Assembly (NCBI RefSeq): GCF_034424625.1
Contig: NZ_CP139976.1
Coordinates: 3,224,001-3,288,000 of the forward strand
DNA: 64,000 bases
From: Janthinobacterium lividum
GTDB taxonomy: Bacteria; Pseudomonadota; Gammaproteobacteria; Burkholderiales; Burkholderiaceae_D
Direction: 5' to 3'
Shown: positions 8,789 to 16,963 of the stretch, piece after piece
How positions within the stretch are numbered: position 1 is the first letter of the stretch
Layout of the letters: every line of letters starts with the position of its first letter
Program-made: the position numbers and the translations under genes
The notes under the pieces: model-generated
Seen by the model: the letters and a program-made list of their open reading frames with translations, nothing else
The model's database searches: none
Told to the model about the DNA's origin: nothing

Positions 8789-8813
8789 GATAATGGGAAT
8801 CGTTCTCATTATC
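8789..8813 (-). promoter_or_regulatory. Fur box upstream of PepSY gene
   Basis: GATAATGGGAATCGTTCTCATTATC is an almost perfect inverted repeat: it departs from dyad symmetry only around its centre and contains the classic GATAATGAGAA half-sites. It lies about 105 nt upstream of the PepSY gene and about 120 nt upstream of the divergent hydrolase gene, so it could act on either, but the membrane gene is the expected target. Confidence 0.85.
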
Positions 8814-8933
8814 CGCCGTGGCGTGGCGTTTGTCCAGCGTCAATGGTGTTGCCCAATGTTAAATAGCGCATGCTAAGATGCTAGCAAGAAGTTAATTTAC
8901 ATTCCATGTGGAAATATTCAAGGCTGAAGCGGC

Positions 8934-9764
8934 ATGCGCATAGAAGATAGGAACAATGTCCGCATTAGCGAACGCAGCGGTGCACCGCAGGCGGGCGCGG
9001 CAGCTACCATGGTGTTCATGCACGGCTTTGGCTGTGATCAAACCATGTGGCGCTACCTGGAACCGCTGTTTCGTGCGCGCTACCGCACCGTGCTGTTCGA
9101 CCTGGTCGGCAGCGGCGCTTCGGACCTGGCCGCCTATGATTTCGATACCTATGCGCGGCTCGACGCGCATGGGGCCGATTTGCGCCAAGTCATCCATGCG
9201 GTCGGCGGCGGCCCCGTGATTTGCATCGGCCATTCGGTCAGCGCCATGAGCGCCTTGCTGGCGACGATCGCCGAGCCGGATCTGTTCGCCGCGCAAGTCA
9301 TGCTGGCGCCGTCGCCATGCTATGTCGACGATGCGGCGGCCGGCTACCGGGGCGGCTTCAGCCGTGCCGATATCGATGACTTGCTCGATGCCATGGAGAG
9401 CAATTACCTGGGCTGGTCCGCCGGCATGGCGCCCGCCATCATGGGCGCGCCCGGCCAGCCGGCGCTGGGGCAAGACCTGGTGAACAGTTTTTGCCGCACG
9501 GATCCGGCCATCGCCCGGCATTTCGCGCAAACCACTTTTTTGTCCGACCACCGCGCCGTCTTGCCGCACAACAGCACGCCGGCCTTGATCGTGCAATGCA
9601 GCGACGATTTCATCGCGCCGCTGCCCGTGGGCGAGTACTTGCGTGAAATGCTGCCGCAAAGCAGCCTGCAGGTGATCGAGAATGTCGGCCATTGTCCGCA
9701 CATGAGCGTGCCCGACGCCAGCTACCGCACCATCCGTCATTTTCTCGATGGCCTGCACCTGTAA
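8934..9764 (+). CDS. RsbQ-like alpha/beta hydrolase
   Basis: 276 residues, the length of RsbQ/KAI2-type hydrolases. The oxyanion motif HGFGCDQTMWR (residues 30-40), nucleophile Ser101 in IGHSVSAM, acid Asp225 in QCSDDFIAP and His253 in VGHCPHM match the RsbQ catalytic triad pattern. In Bacillus subtilis RsbQ activates the PAS-containing phosphatase RsbP, apparently by making a small hydrophobic signal. Here the next gene overlaps by one base and encodes a PAS-domain kinase, so a similar partnership is inferred. Several upstream in-frame codons exist, but the ATG at 8934 gives the family N-terminus. It is transcribed divergently from the Fur-controlled gene. Confidence 0.88.
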   Translation: MRIEDRNNVRISERSGAPQAGAAATMVFMHGFGCDQTMWRYLEPLFRARYRTVLFDLVGSGASDLAAYDFDTYARLDAHGADLRQVIHAVGGGPVICIGHSVSAMSALLATIAEPDLFAAQVMLAPSPCYVDDAAAGYRGGFSRADIDDLLDAMESNYLGWSAGMAPAIMGAPGQPALGQDLVNSFCRTDPAIARHFAQTTFLSDHRAVLPHNSTPALIVQCSDDFIAPLPVGEYLREMLPQSSLQVIENVGHCPHMSVPDASYRTIRHFLDGLHL

Positions 9765-11311
9765 TGCGCGACACGATGCCTTCCATGCCTGATACCGGTA
9801 CCCTGTTCCAGCACGCGGCGTGCGGCTTGCTGCTGTGCACGGCCGACGGCACCATCGTGCAGGCGAACGCCACTTTTTGCGGCTGGCTCGGCTATGGCGC
9901 CGGGGAATTGCTCGGCAAAAAGAAATTGCAGGACTTGCTGACCATCGGCGGGCGCGTATTCCACCAGACGCACTGGCTGCCCCTGATGCAGGTGCAGGGC
10001 AGCGTGTCGGAAATATTGCTCGACATGCGCCAGCGCCAGGGGCATTCCATCCCCATGCTGTTCAACGCCGTGCGCCGCGTGCACGAGGGCCTGCGCTATG
10101 ACGAGATCGCCGTCTTTGTCGCCAGCGACCGGCGCAAATACGAACAGCAGCTGCAGCTGGCGCGCAAGGAGGCGGGCGAGCTCAACGAGCAACTGGCGGC
10201 CGCCGACCGGCGCAAGGACGAGTTCCTGGCCACCCTGGCGCACGAGCTGCGCAACCCGCTGGCGCCCATGCGCAATGTGCTGGAAGTGCTGCGCCTGGCG
10301 CAGCTGGACGACCCGCAACTGTGCTGGGCGCGAGACGTGCTGGGTCGGCAAGTGGGGCACATGACGCACCTGGTCGACGATCTGATGGAAGTGTCGCGCA
10401 TCACGCAGGGCCGTCTGGAACTGCGCCGCGCCAGCGTGGAACTGGCGCCCGTGGTCGAAGCGGCCCTGCACAGCGTGGCGGAGCTGGCCGCGCAATCCGG
10501 CCACAAGGTGCTCGTGGAGCAATGGCCGCAGCCTATCTGGCTCGACGCCGATGCCACGCGCCTGGGGCAGATGATCGCCAACCTGCTGACCAATGCCGTC
10601 AAGTATACGCCCGCCAATGGCGTCATCGGGCTGGAGGTGGCCTGCACGGCTAACGAAGTACACATTACCGTGCGCGATTCGGGCATCGGCATCGCGCCCG
10701 GGCACCTGGAGAAGGTGTTCGAGCTGTTTTCGCAGCTGGAGCCGGCCCTGTCGCGGGCCCAGGGCGGCCTGGGTATCGGCCTGTCTCTCGTGCGGGGCCT
10801 GGCCGAATTGCATGGTGGTAGTATCAGCGCGCACAGCGATGGCGTGGGGCAGGGCAGCACCTTTGCCTTGCGCCTGCCGCTGCCGGCCGTGCCTTTGCTG
10901 GCGCCGCCCGAGCCCAACCGCCGCTTGCTGGCCGGCACGCGCGAAGGCAAGGTGCTGGTGATCGATGACAGCGCCGACGCGGCCGAAAGCCTGGCGCTGG
11001 CGCTCGACATCCTCGGCTATGACGTGCGCACGGCCTACGACGGCACGGCCGGCATGGAGGCGGCGCACAGCTTCATGCCGCAAGTGATATTGCTCGACAT
11101 CGGCTTGCCGCACATGAATGGCTACGACGTGGCGCGGCTGCTGCGCAGTGAACCCTGCGGCAAGGATGCCATCCTCGTGGCCGTCACGGGCTGGGGCCAG
11201 GACAAGGACCGCGAGATGGCGTCCGATGCGGGCTTTGATTTGCACCTGACCAAGCCCGTGGATTTTTATGAGCTTGATGCGGTGCTGCAGAAGATGTTGC
11301 AAACGAACTGA
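9764..11311 (+). CDS. Hybrid sensor histidine kinase: PAS-HisKA-HATPase-REC
   Basis: 515 residues from the ATG at 9764, which shares its first base with the hydrolase stop (TAATG). Domains: an RsbP-type PAS with LLTIGGRVFHQTHWLPLMQVQG (given in part; residues 10-125); a short coiled linker; a HisKA box with phospho-acceptor His160 in LATLAHELRNPL; a HATPase with N, G1 and G2 boxes (NLLTNAVKY, DSGIGIAPG, GGLGIGLSLV); and a C-terminal receiver with Asp445 in ILLDIGLPHMNG and the conserved Lys in LTKPVD. No membrane segment is seen, so it is a cytoplasmic kinase. The signal is probably supplied by the adjacent RsbQ-like hydrolase (inference). There is no separate response regulator nearby. Confidence 0.9.
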   Translation: MRDTMPSMPDTGTLFQHAACGLLLCTADGTIVQANATFCGWLGYGAGELLGKKKLQDLLTIGGRVFHQTHWLPLMQVQGSVSEILLDMRQRQGHSIPMLFNAVRRVHEGLRYDEIAVFVASDRRKYEQQLQLARKEAGELNEQLAAADRRKDEFLATLAHELRNPLAPMRNVLEVLRLAQLDDPQLCWARDVLGRQVGHMTHLVDDLMEVSRITQGRLELRRASVELAPVVEAALHSVAELAAQSGHKVLVEQWPQPIWLDADATRLGQMIANLLTNAVKYTPANGVIGLEVACTANEVHITVRDSGIGIAPGHLEKVFELFSQLEPALSRAQGGLGIGLSLVRGLAELHGGSISAHSDGVGQGSTFALRLPLPAVPLLAPPEPNRRLLAGTREGKVLVIDDSADAAESLALALDILGYDVRTAYDGTAGMEAAHSFMPQVILLDIGLPHMNGYDVARLLRSEPCGKDAILVAVTGWGQDKDREMASDAGFDLHLTKPVDFYELDAVLQKMLQTN

Positions 11312-11788
11312 ATTTTCCTAGGGCCATCCGGCCCGGATGCGGCACCCATTGCCTGCGCCTGTTCTCCTCCCTGTCATCTATTTCCGTTGAAATACCTCTA
11401 TTGCTTGCGGTAAATCAAATACGGAATGCTAATACTTAATCTATAAAAAATTTCATTTGAAAATTAAATGTTATTAATGGATAGATTCTAAATATTATTA
11501 GAAATAATTTGACTTGAAAAAATATTTAAAATATCCTCTCATCGTGGTTGCGGTAATGAAGATTAAAAAGTCTTATTGATCATGGCGTGCGTGATGTTAT
11601 TGATAGATTTTGTGACTTATTGATATATTTCGTGTATTTTTAATTGATATATTCTGCGTATTTTTATGCGCCAGTGATGGGTTCCGATTGCGCAGAAAGC
11701 GCTGCTGCTAATTTGACTAGGCCTTCATTATTTCATCGCACAAAGGATAGTTGTAATGTTTAATTCCATTCCAAATAGGGGTAAAATC
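11312..11788. other. AT-rich gene-free region with tandem repeats
   Basis: About 475 nt, strikingly AT-rich against the surrounding DNA. At 11597-11665 three imperfect tandem units begin TTATTGATAGATTTTGTG, TTATTGATATATTTCGTG and TAATTGATATATTCTGCG, with spacings of 20 and 24 nt. No gene is supported. It is probably the long regulatory leader of the PixA-like gene; the composition also fits H-NS-type silencing or horizontal acquisition. Confidence 0.5.
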
Positions 11789-12187
11789 ATGGCAACAATT
11801 AATGTACTGGTAGCGGTCAATGTTGGTCAGGCAGTGGCACAAAAAAATCTGAGCAAGTACGTCTTCATGGTCGATACGACCGGCTACTCGGGCAATGGCA
11901 GCGAAGGCGGAAATGAACTGGTGACAACGTGCGAGAACGGCGACACCATCGTCTGGAACGTCACCTCGCTGGACCCGGCCGAGCGGGTTTCCATTCACAA
12001 CTTCGATGGCACCGCCATCACCAGCGGCATGATCAATCCGGCGCCTTACCCGCAATATGACAGCACCGTATGGGGTGGCCGCGTCAATGCCAAAGGCAGC
12101 AATGTGCAATATACGATAACCTTGTTGTTGTCGGGCAATACTCTGCTGACCTTCGATCCATTCATCGTGGCGACGAATCCGCAATAA
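11789..12187 (+). CDS. PixA/AidA-like inclusion-body family protein
   Basis: 132 residues from the ATG at 11789, preceded by TAGGGG; an alternative ATG at 11756 behind AAAGGA would add 11 residues. The sequence starts MATINVLVAVNVGQAV and continues with VFMVDTT, a GNELVTTCENGDTIVWNVTSLDP stretch (given in part) and ends with LTFDPFIVA, the pattern I associate with PixA/AidA-type proteins, which include quorum-sensing-controlled and inclusion-body proteins; the biochemical role is unknown. It has no signal peptide. An intrinsic terminator follows, so it is a single-gene unit behind an AT-rich leader. Confidence 0.6.
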   Translation: MATINVLVAVNVGQAVAQKNLSKYVFMVDTTGYSGNGSEGGNELVTTCENGDTIVWNVTSLDPAERVSIHNFDGTAITSGMINPAPYPQYDSTVWGGRVNAKGSNVQYTITLLLSGNTLLTFDPFIVATNPQ

Positions 12188-12197
12188 GCGAGGTGAT

Positions 12198-12232
12198 GGC
12201 CATGTCCGGCATGCCGCGTACATGGCCTTTTT
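12198..12232 (+). terminator. Intrinsic terminator after PixA-like gene
   Basis: GGCCATGT (12198-12205) pairs perfectly with ACATGGCC (12220-12227) and is followed by TTTTTG, 10 nt after the stop codon. Confidence 0.85.
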
Positions 12233-12504
12233 GTTTTGATATTTCCTTAAAAAAATTTCCCGAAAAACCTTGGGTTTGTATTTATAATTAGTTCATTGTT
12301 TCCATTTTTATGATTAAATACCCCGCTGCGCGGCAATATAATTAATTGTTTCCTTTCCTTCCATGTCGAAGCGTGCTCCCAGTCTATCCAAGTGATATTC
12401 CATGCGTGTGCTTTTCGCTGCCCGTCGTATAATATGACCGCAATAACCATCCTTCCAGGTGCCGTGCACCGTTTATGGCAGCTACGCGCTTGCGAAGAAG
12501 AACA

Positions 12505-13023
12505 ATGGAACAATTGACAGAACTTGAGCTTGAGTGCTTCCAGCTGCGCCATGGCGATGGCCGGGCGGATCGCTGCGTAGATTGGGCCGTGGAGCGCTTG
12601 CGCCTGGACCAGGAGGGCGACGACCTGAATATCGTGCTGCTGGCCAGCGCCCGCAGCCGCGACGAAGTGCTGCCGCTGGCCGAGGCCATCATCGGACGCT
12701 ACCGTGGCGACGCGCGCGTGGAGGAGGAATTCCTCGCTGGCAAATACATCGTCGAACTGCGCGCCGCCTACCTGGCAGGCCGCGAAAGCGTGCAGTCGCT
12801 CGACGCCAAACTGACGCGCTTGTATCCGGCGCTAGGCTATCCCGACTGGCTGGTCATGCTGAGCCGCAATTGCGAATACGCGACGGACGTGGCCGATTTC
12901 GAGCAGCCATTCGAGCTGGAATTCGACTACATTGCAAGCTTGTGGGCAGAAGCCGCCGACGTCGGCGCCTTTGAACGGCGGTATGACCGCGAGAGGTCGA
13001 ACCGGCAGGGCGTGCCCTGCTGA
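12505..13023 (+). CDS. Hypothetical protein, first of four small clustered genes
   Basis: 172 residues from the ATG at 12505 (MEQLTELELECF); GAAGAAG lies just upstream, and an in-frame reading from 12475 would add ten basic residues. I do not recognise the family. The protein is acidic and rich in helix formers, with no membrane segment or signal peptide. It is followed by three more small genes on the same strand with gaps of 17, 3 and about 60 nt, which together look like one transcription unit. Small clusters of this kind are often immunity or toxin-antitoxin genes, but nothing in this protein proves it. Confidence 0.65.
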   Translation: MEQLTELELECFQLRHGDGRADRCVDWAVERLRLDQEGDDLNIVLLASARSRDEVLPLAEAIIGRYRGDARVEEEFLAGKYIVELRAAYLAGRESVQSLDAKLTRLYPALGYPDWLVMLSRNCEYATDVADFEQPFELEFDYIASLWAEAADVGAFERRYDRERSNRQGVPC

Positions 13024-13040
13024 ACGGAAGGAGAGTCGCC

Positions 13041-13526
13041 TTGTTGCCGATACCCGAAGGGGAGTTGAACGCTGAAGACATGGAAGAGTTTGCCAGTTGT
13101 TGCCTGGGCAAGCTTTTATTTGTTTTCTCCCGCATCGAATTAAATCTGACGCTCCATCTTGTGGCCATGTCTGTCATGGCCAAGATGAGTGCATCGGAAG
13201 CGGCATTGTCGAACTGCCACTTTGCCAGAAAGCTGGATTTTTTCCTGTGCTTCGCCGATGTATTGCATCAGGAGCGCGCCGATTTTCTGCGGGCATGCCA
13301 TGCATGGCATGCGGCAGCGAAATCGGTCAGTCTCCAGCGGAACCGTTTTGCCCATGGCCGCTGGGGTATCCTGCCGTTCACGCAGCAAGTGGTGCACGTG
13401 AGCGGCTATCCGGGTGGCCATCAGGACGAAGTACGCTATGCACTGGCGGACTTGCGGGCGATTGTGCTGGAGGCGGAAAACGTCGATGCGCAATTGCTTG
13501 AACTCATCAACAAGCAATTGTGCTGA
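13041..13526 (+). CDS. Hypothetical protein with HEPN-like RNxxxH motif
   Basis: 161 residues. It starts at TTG (13041), supported by a strong GGAAGGAG site at 13025-13032. The helix-rich protein contains RNRFAH at residues 100-105 (R-N-x3-H), the arrangement of the catalytic motif of HEPN ribonucleases (R-x4-6-H with a polar residue after R). A second helical part follows. HEPN proteins occur in toxin-antitoxin, abortive-infection and CRISPR systems; I infer only possible membership, since the motif is short. The neighbours are small unknown genes on the same strand, with 3 nt to the next. Confidence 0.6.
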   Translation: MLPIPEGELNAEDMEEFASCCLGKLLFVFSRIELNLTLHLVAMSVMAKMSASEAALSNCHFARKLDFFLCFADVLHQERADFLRACHAWHAAAKSVSLQRNRFAHGRWGILPFTQQVVHVSGYPGGHQDEVRYALADLRAIVLEAENVDAQLLELINKQLC

Positions 13527-13529
13527 TAC

Positions 13530-13946
13530 ATGATTGAATACATAAAGAAAATCGATATTTTTGTCTGTTCCGACGCCGGGATGCGCGCATGTGCCAGCTG
13601 GGAAGATGCCTTCGATGCGTTTCCCGTCACCGGCATCACCTTGCCAGGGGAACTCGATTTTGCGTCACTGGCGCAATTGCTGACCCAGTCGGCAGAACAT
13701 GCGCTGCGGCCCCTGCGGATCGAGGGGCACGATATTTACGTATTCAATGATGCGATTGCGCAGGCGATCGGCCGGATGGCGGATGACGACCTGCTGGAGC
13801 TTGCCGTGGCATGGTCCAGAGCGGCACCATGGGCGGGTATCGATGTTCAGCCATTCGACCTGGCTGGATTTCTCCTGGAATTGAAATCGAACTGGCATCG
13901 GTCTGCCATGCCGGACAAGGCGCTGTTTGCGTGGGTAGATGCATAA
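13530..13946 (+). CDS. Hypothetical small protein
   Basis: 138 residues, beginning MIEYIKKIDIFVCSDAGM at the ATG at 13530, 3 nt after the preceding stop, so probably translationally coupled. It is not recognised. It is acidic and soluble, with a central IEGHDIYVFNDAIAQAIGRM stretch. It could be an antitoxin or immunity partner of the HEPN-like protein upstream, on the basis of position only. Confidence 0.6.
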   Translation: MIEYIKKIDIFVCSDAGMRACASWEDAFDAFPVTGITLPGELDFASLAQLLTQSAEHALRPLRIEGHDIYVFNDAIAQAIGRMADDDLLELAVAWSRAAPWAGIDVQPFDLAGFLLELKSNWHRSAMPDKALFAWVDA

Positions 13947-14006
13947 GGTGCGGCGGCATTGTGGCGGATGTCTGATGGCTCGCTGCCGCCACGTCAGGGC
14001 AGGGCG

Positions 14007-14453
14007 ATGAGTCATCAGGAAGCGCTGAGCGCGCTGGGACTCAGCGAAGCCATGCTGCGTCATCTGGATGGTGACAGCGTTGCGGCGCCATTGGATTACC
14101 ATTGCCGGGCGGCGCGTGCGTGGCGATCCTCGCCCATTGCCGGGCGCGGCATCGTACCCCTGTGGGAATGCGGCATGGTGCTCGATTACTTCAATCCCGC
14201 CAATGGCCGCTTCGAGCGCTGCAGCCTGGAAAATATTGACGAGGTGTGGTGCAGCTATGCATCGCTGCAAGGTTTGCTGGCAGAACTATTTCTTAATGCA
14301 TACGAGGATGAAGTGGATGACGCCGCGCTGTGCGCCTGCGCCAGCCTGTTCGGCTTCCATGCGATACAGCGTTTGCTGGCGGAGGCGGCTAACGCGGGAA
14401 CGGGCTACAAGCATTGGCGCACGGGCTTTGGCGCGAGTTGCACGGACCATTAA
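14007..14453 (+). CDS. Hypothetical protein, possible SUKH/SMI1-like
   Basis: 148 residues from the ATG at 14007, behind CAGGGCAGGG; ATG 13968 and TTG 13961-region starts in the same frame would lengthen it by 13-16 residues. The stretch IVPLWECGMVLDYF followed by an aromatic SYASLQGLLAELFLNAYED recalls the core of SMI1/KNR4 (SUKH) immunity proteins, but the resemblance is weak. Several cysteines (CACASLFG) lie in the C-terminal third. Last of the four small genes. Confidence 0.55.
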   Translation: MSHQEALSALGLSEAMLRHLDGDSVAAPLDYHCRAARAWRSSPIAGRGIVPLWECGMVLDYFNPANGRFERCSLENIDEVWCSYASLQGLLAELFLNAYEDEVDDAALCACASLFGFHAIQRLLAEAANAGTGYKHWRTGFGASCTDH

Positions 14454-14574
14454 GTGGACTGGCGCTCCATCGTTGACATGCGTCACTTCTGACAGTCCTG
14501 TCCGCTTGCATCGCTGCAGATAAATTGATATATCTCAACGTATAATTTGCGCAATTCTTTTCGCTGGGAATAAT

Positions 14575-15273
14575 GTGCAAAACAAGACTATAGGTTTACT
14601 TGGCGGCATCGGCTGGGCCTCCACCCTGGAATACTATCGGCTCATCAATGAAATGCTGGTGGCGTGCATCGGACCCGCGCACAGCGCGCGCATCATGCTG
14701 GTCAGCATGGACCAGGCCGATTTCGTTGCGCACGCGGCGCAGCCCGATTCGCATGCCATCGAACAATTTCTGATCGGCGAAGGGCTGCGCCTGCGAGACA
14801 TGGGCGCGGATTTCTTCCTGCTGTGCGCGAATGGTGCGCACCGCTTCGCGCCGGCCGTCGTGCCGCGGATCGGCTTGCCTTTTATCAGCATCGTCGAGGA
14901 AACTGCGAAGCGGGTGCGGCAGTCGGGTGTGCGCAAGGTCGGCTTGCTGGGCGTTAAACAGACCATGACGGGCCGCTTTTATCACGATGCGCTGGAGAAG
15001 TTGGGCATCACGACCGTGACGCCCGATGAGGCCGACCAGGAAATCTTGCACGACATTATCTACACGCAACTGGTGCAGAATATTGTTACCGACGCCAGCC
15101 GGAACATTTTCCTGGAGATCATCGAGAAACTGCGGCTAAAAGGCGTGCAGGGCGTGATTCTGGGCTGTACGGAGATTCCATTGCTGGTCAAGCTCGGCGA
15201 TGTCGATTTGCCGCTATTTAATACCACGGCGATTCATTGCGAGGCGGCGGTGGCGTTTGCCATTGCGGAGTAG
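14575..15273 (+). CDS. Aspartate/glutamate racemase family protein
   Basis: 232 residues from a GTG at 14575. The N-terminus has KTIGLLGGIGWASTLEYYR, typical of YgeA/aspartate racemases. The two expected catalytic cysteine regions are present: LLCANGAHRFAP (about residues 82-93) and VILGCTEIPLLV (about residue 198). Such enzymes interconvert L- and D-amino acids without PLP; the substrate cannot be read from the sequence. It is transcribed alone, with the lower-GC HipA-like pair convergent downstream. Confidence 0.88.
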   Translation: MQNKTIGLLGGIGWASTLEYYRLINEMLVACIGPAHSARIMLVSMDQADFVAHAAQPDSHAIEQFLIGEGLRLRDMGADFFLLCANGAHRFAPAVVPRIGLPFISIVEETAKRVRQSGVRKVGLLGVKQTMTGRFYHDALEKLGITTVTPDEADQEILHDIIYTQLVQNIVTDASRNIFLEIIEKLRLKGVQGVILGCTEIPLLVKLGDVDLPLFNTTAIHCEAAVAFAIAE

Positions 15274-15304
15274 CCATACCTGTCAATGTCCTCTGCGCGA
15301 TATA

Positions 15305-15366
15305 AGTAGCGACCTGGGTCATTCACGGACATTTTGAGCGGTACGGCCACTTTCAAGATCGCTACT
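15305..15366. repeat. Inverted repeat AGTAGCGA...TCGCTACT, possible IS scar
   Basis: AGTAGCGA at 15305-15312 and TCGCTACT at 15359-15366 bound 46 nt that contain CCTGGGTCATTCACGGACATTTTGAGCGG (described, not quoted in full beyond its key words GGGTCATT and GGACATTTTGAGCGG). Those words resemble the repeated ends of IS21-type elements as I remember them. It lies exactly between the racemase and the low-GC pair. Confidence 0.4.
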
Positions 15367-15386
15367 ATTATGATCAGGCGCTAAAG

Positions 15387-16226
15387 TCAGCTTCTGTCAG
15401 TCGCGAACTTGAGTATTTGACGTTCATCGTCTGCGGCCACTACCTGTACATTTTCAGCCAGCAAATCTTGCCGAATCTCTTGGAATGCATGGTAAGGCTT
15501 GGTGTTGGCCGCCGGTTGAGTGACGGGGAACAAGACCTTTGGTGGTAATGCATTGCGTTTGCGTAGGCGCCGGACTTTGTCAACCCATTGACCACCATGC
15601 GTAAGGATCTTGGTGCTGTCGCCTTGAGCAAGGTACAGTGGTTTGATCACCCGCTCAGCTTTGCCTTCAACCATGTCGACAAAGGGAAAGTTTACGGCGA
15701 AGTCTTCTGTACCAAGCTTTTCACGTTGATATCGCGCTCCGATTTGCGCGTTGATGAGGAGTTTGCGAACATTGTTTTCCAGTAAACGCTCTTGGTATTC
15801 CTTGGTTACAAAGTTGCGTTCGACATAATGATCAAACAGCTGCAGAAGTTTGGCCTTTGGATCCTCCGCCAAGACGACTCGTTGATCGGCAAACTGCAGC
15901 ATCGCTTCTCGTGGGCGTACCACTTCAGCAAACAGATTTCTTGCGAGAACAATATTTGGCTGTGTTTTTCGTCCATCTAGTGCCAGCCGACGAAGCTCAA
16001 GAGCGAAGCGATCCATCTCTTCTTTAAAGAGTTGGCGGCCATCCAGATAAATTTGACGGTCAAGCTGATGAAAGAATTGTGTGATGCGGCCATACCGCTT
16101 CAGTATGCGGAAGCCAAAGAAGCGCGCTTCGGGGGCGATCAGCGCAATACCGACGTTGGCGAACTCTCCGGTTTCGACAAACGGGCGAAATCGCAAAAGA
16201 GCATATTGGCAGGCGAACTTTTTCAT
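15387..16226 (-). CDS. DUF3037 domain protein
   Basis: 279 residues from the ATG at 16226, which overlaps the stop of the HipA-like gene (ATGA); a 14-residue longer in-frame reading is less likely. The N-terminus CQYALLRFRPFVETGEFANVGIAL (in part) is the DUF3037 signature. The function of DUF3037 is unknown; it commonly sits beside a HipA-like kinase gene, as here. The DNA is clearly lower in GC than its surroundings, suggesting later acquisition. No membrane segment is seen. Confidence 0.8.
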   Translation of the reverse strand: MKKFACQYALLRFRPFVETGEFANVGIALIAPEARFFGFRILKRYGRITQFFHQLDRQIYLDGRQLFKEEMDRFALELRRLALDGRKTQPNIVLARNLFAEVVRPREAMLQFADQRVVLAEDPKAKLLQLFDHYVERNFVTKEYQERLLENNVRKLLINAQIGARYQREKLGTEDFAVNFPFVDMVEGKAERVIKPLYLAQGDSTKILTHGGQWVDKVRRLRKRNALPPKVLFPVTQPAANTKPYHAFQEIRQDLLAENVQVVAADDERQILKFATDRS

Positions 16227-16963
16227 GGGGTATTCCAAAAATCTTCTCGGCGGCACCGTTGCAGGCATGCTTCGATTTCATCCCATGTCACATTTGCTGG
16301 GACGCCCTCGTCAACATACCACCAAGAGTCGGGTATGTTAGCACGGATATTCGCCAATTTTGGCAAAATTGCCTCCAGTTTCCTTGCGTAGTGTTCGCGT
16401 TGAAAATGGTCGCTAAAAATGTCATTCCACCTGCTCGCAAACACATGCGTTTTCAGGAAGTTGCTCGAATCGAAGTGTCGATCAAAGGCTTGGTTATGGT
16501 CGATCACGACCAATTCTGAACTCTGCATGTCCCAAAGCAAGTTAGGATTGCCGCCACGTGCGGTTAAATGACGATCTTCGTTATGCAACCACCAGTCGAA
16601 AACCAACACATCGCTTGCCAGTTGATCCGGCACAAGGTCTCGTGTGATCGCTGTCAACTCTTGTGGATGTGGAAGCTCTTTCGATGCAAAGACTATCCCG
16701 CTACCGAGTTGACTGATATCTGGAAATGCATTTGCCTCAATGAGTTCCTCAGCCACTTCGGCCAATGCATATTCCGCGATGGGAAGGCCAAATTCGGTCG
16801 CCAGTTGCGCCGAGACCCACTCACAAATCTGGCTACGCCGACCAGCCCCTTTGCCTTTGATAAAGTAAATCGCTCCATCGTCGCCTCGGCAAATAAATGG
16901 CTCGGTTATGCCTTGCTGCGCTCTCCCGAGAACCTCGTCAATGAAGATGGTCGCTGTATTCAC
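16223..16963 (-). CDS. HipA-like kinase (HipA_2 type)
   Basis: 246 residues from a GTG at 16963; an in-frame stop lies just upstream, so this is about the longest possible start. It is shorter than classical HipA (about 440) and lacks the N-terminal HipA domain. Kinase features are present: Lys36 in IYFIKGKGAG (nucleotide-binding strand), HNEDRH with catalytic Asp130, GGNPNLLWD, and VVIDHNQAF with metal-binding Asp155. HipA toxins phosphorylate translation factors; what this short form phosphorylates is unknown. It is coupled to DUF3037 downstream by a 4-nt overlap, and no HipB-type HTH antitoxin is nearby. It has low GC, as its partner does. Confidence 0.8.
   Translation of the reverse strand: MNTATIFIDEVLGRAQQGITEPFICRGDDGAIYFIKGKGAGRRSQICEWVSAQLATEFGLPIAEYALAEVAEELIEANAFPDISQLGSGIVFASKELPHPQELTAITRDLVPDQLASDVLVFDWWLHNEDRHLTARGGNPNLLWDMQSSELVVIDHNQAFDRHFDSSNFLKTHVFASRWNDIFSDHFQREHYARKLEAILPKLANIRANIPDSWWYVDEGVPANVTWDEIEACLQRCRREDFWNTP

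Noticed and set aside
15387..16963. Classical hipBA toxin-antitoxin pair
   Set aside because: No HipB-type HTH gene is present and the kinase lacks the N-terminal HipA domain.
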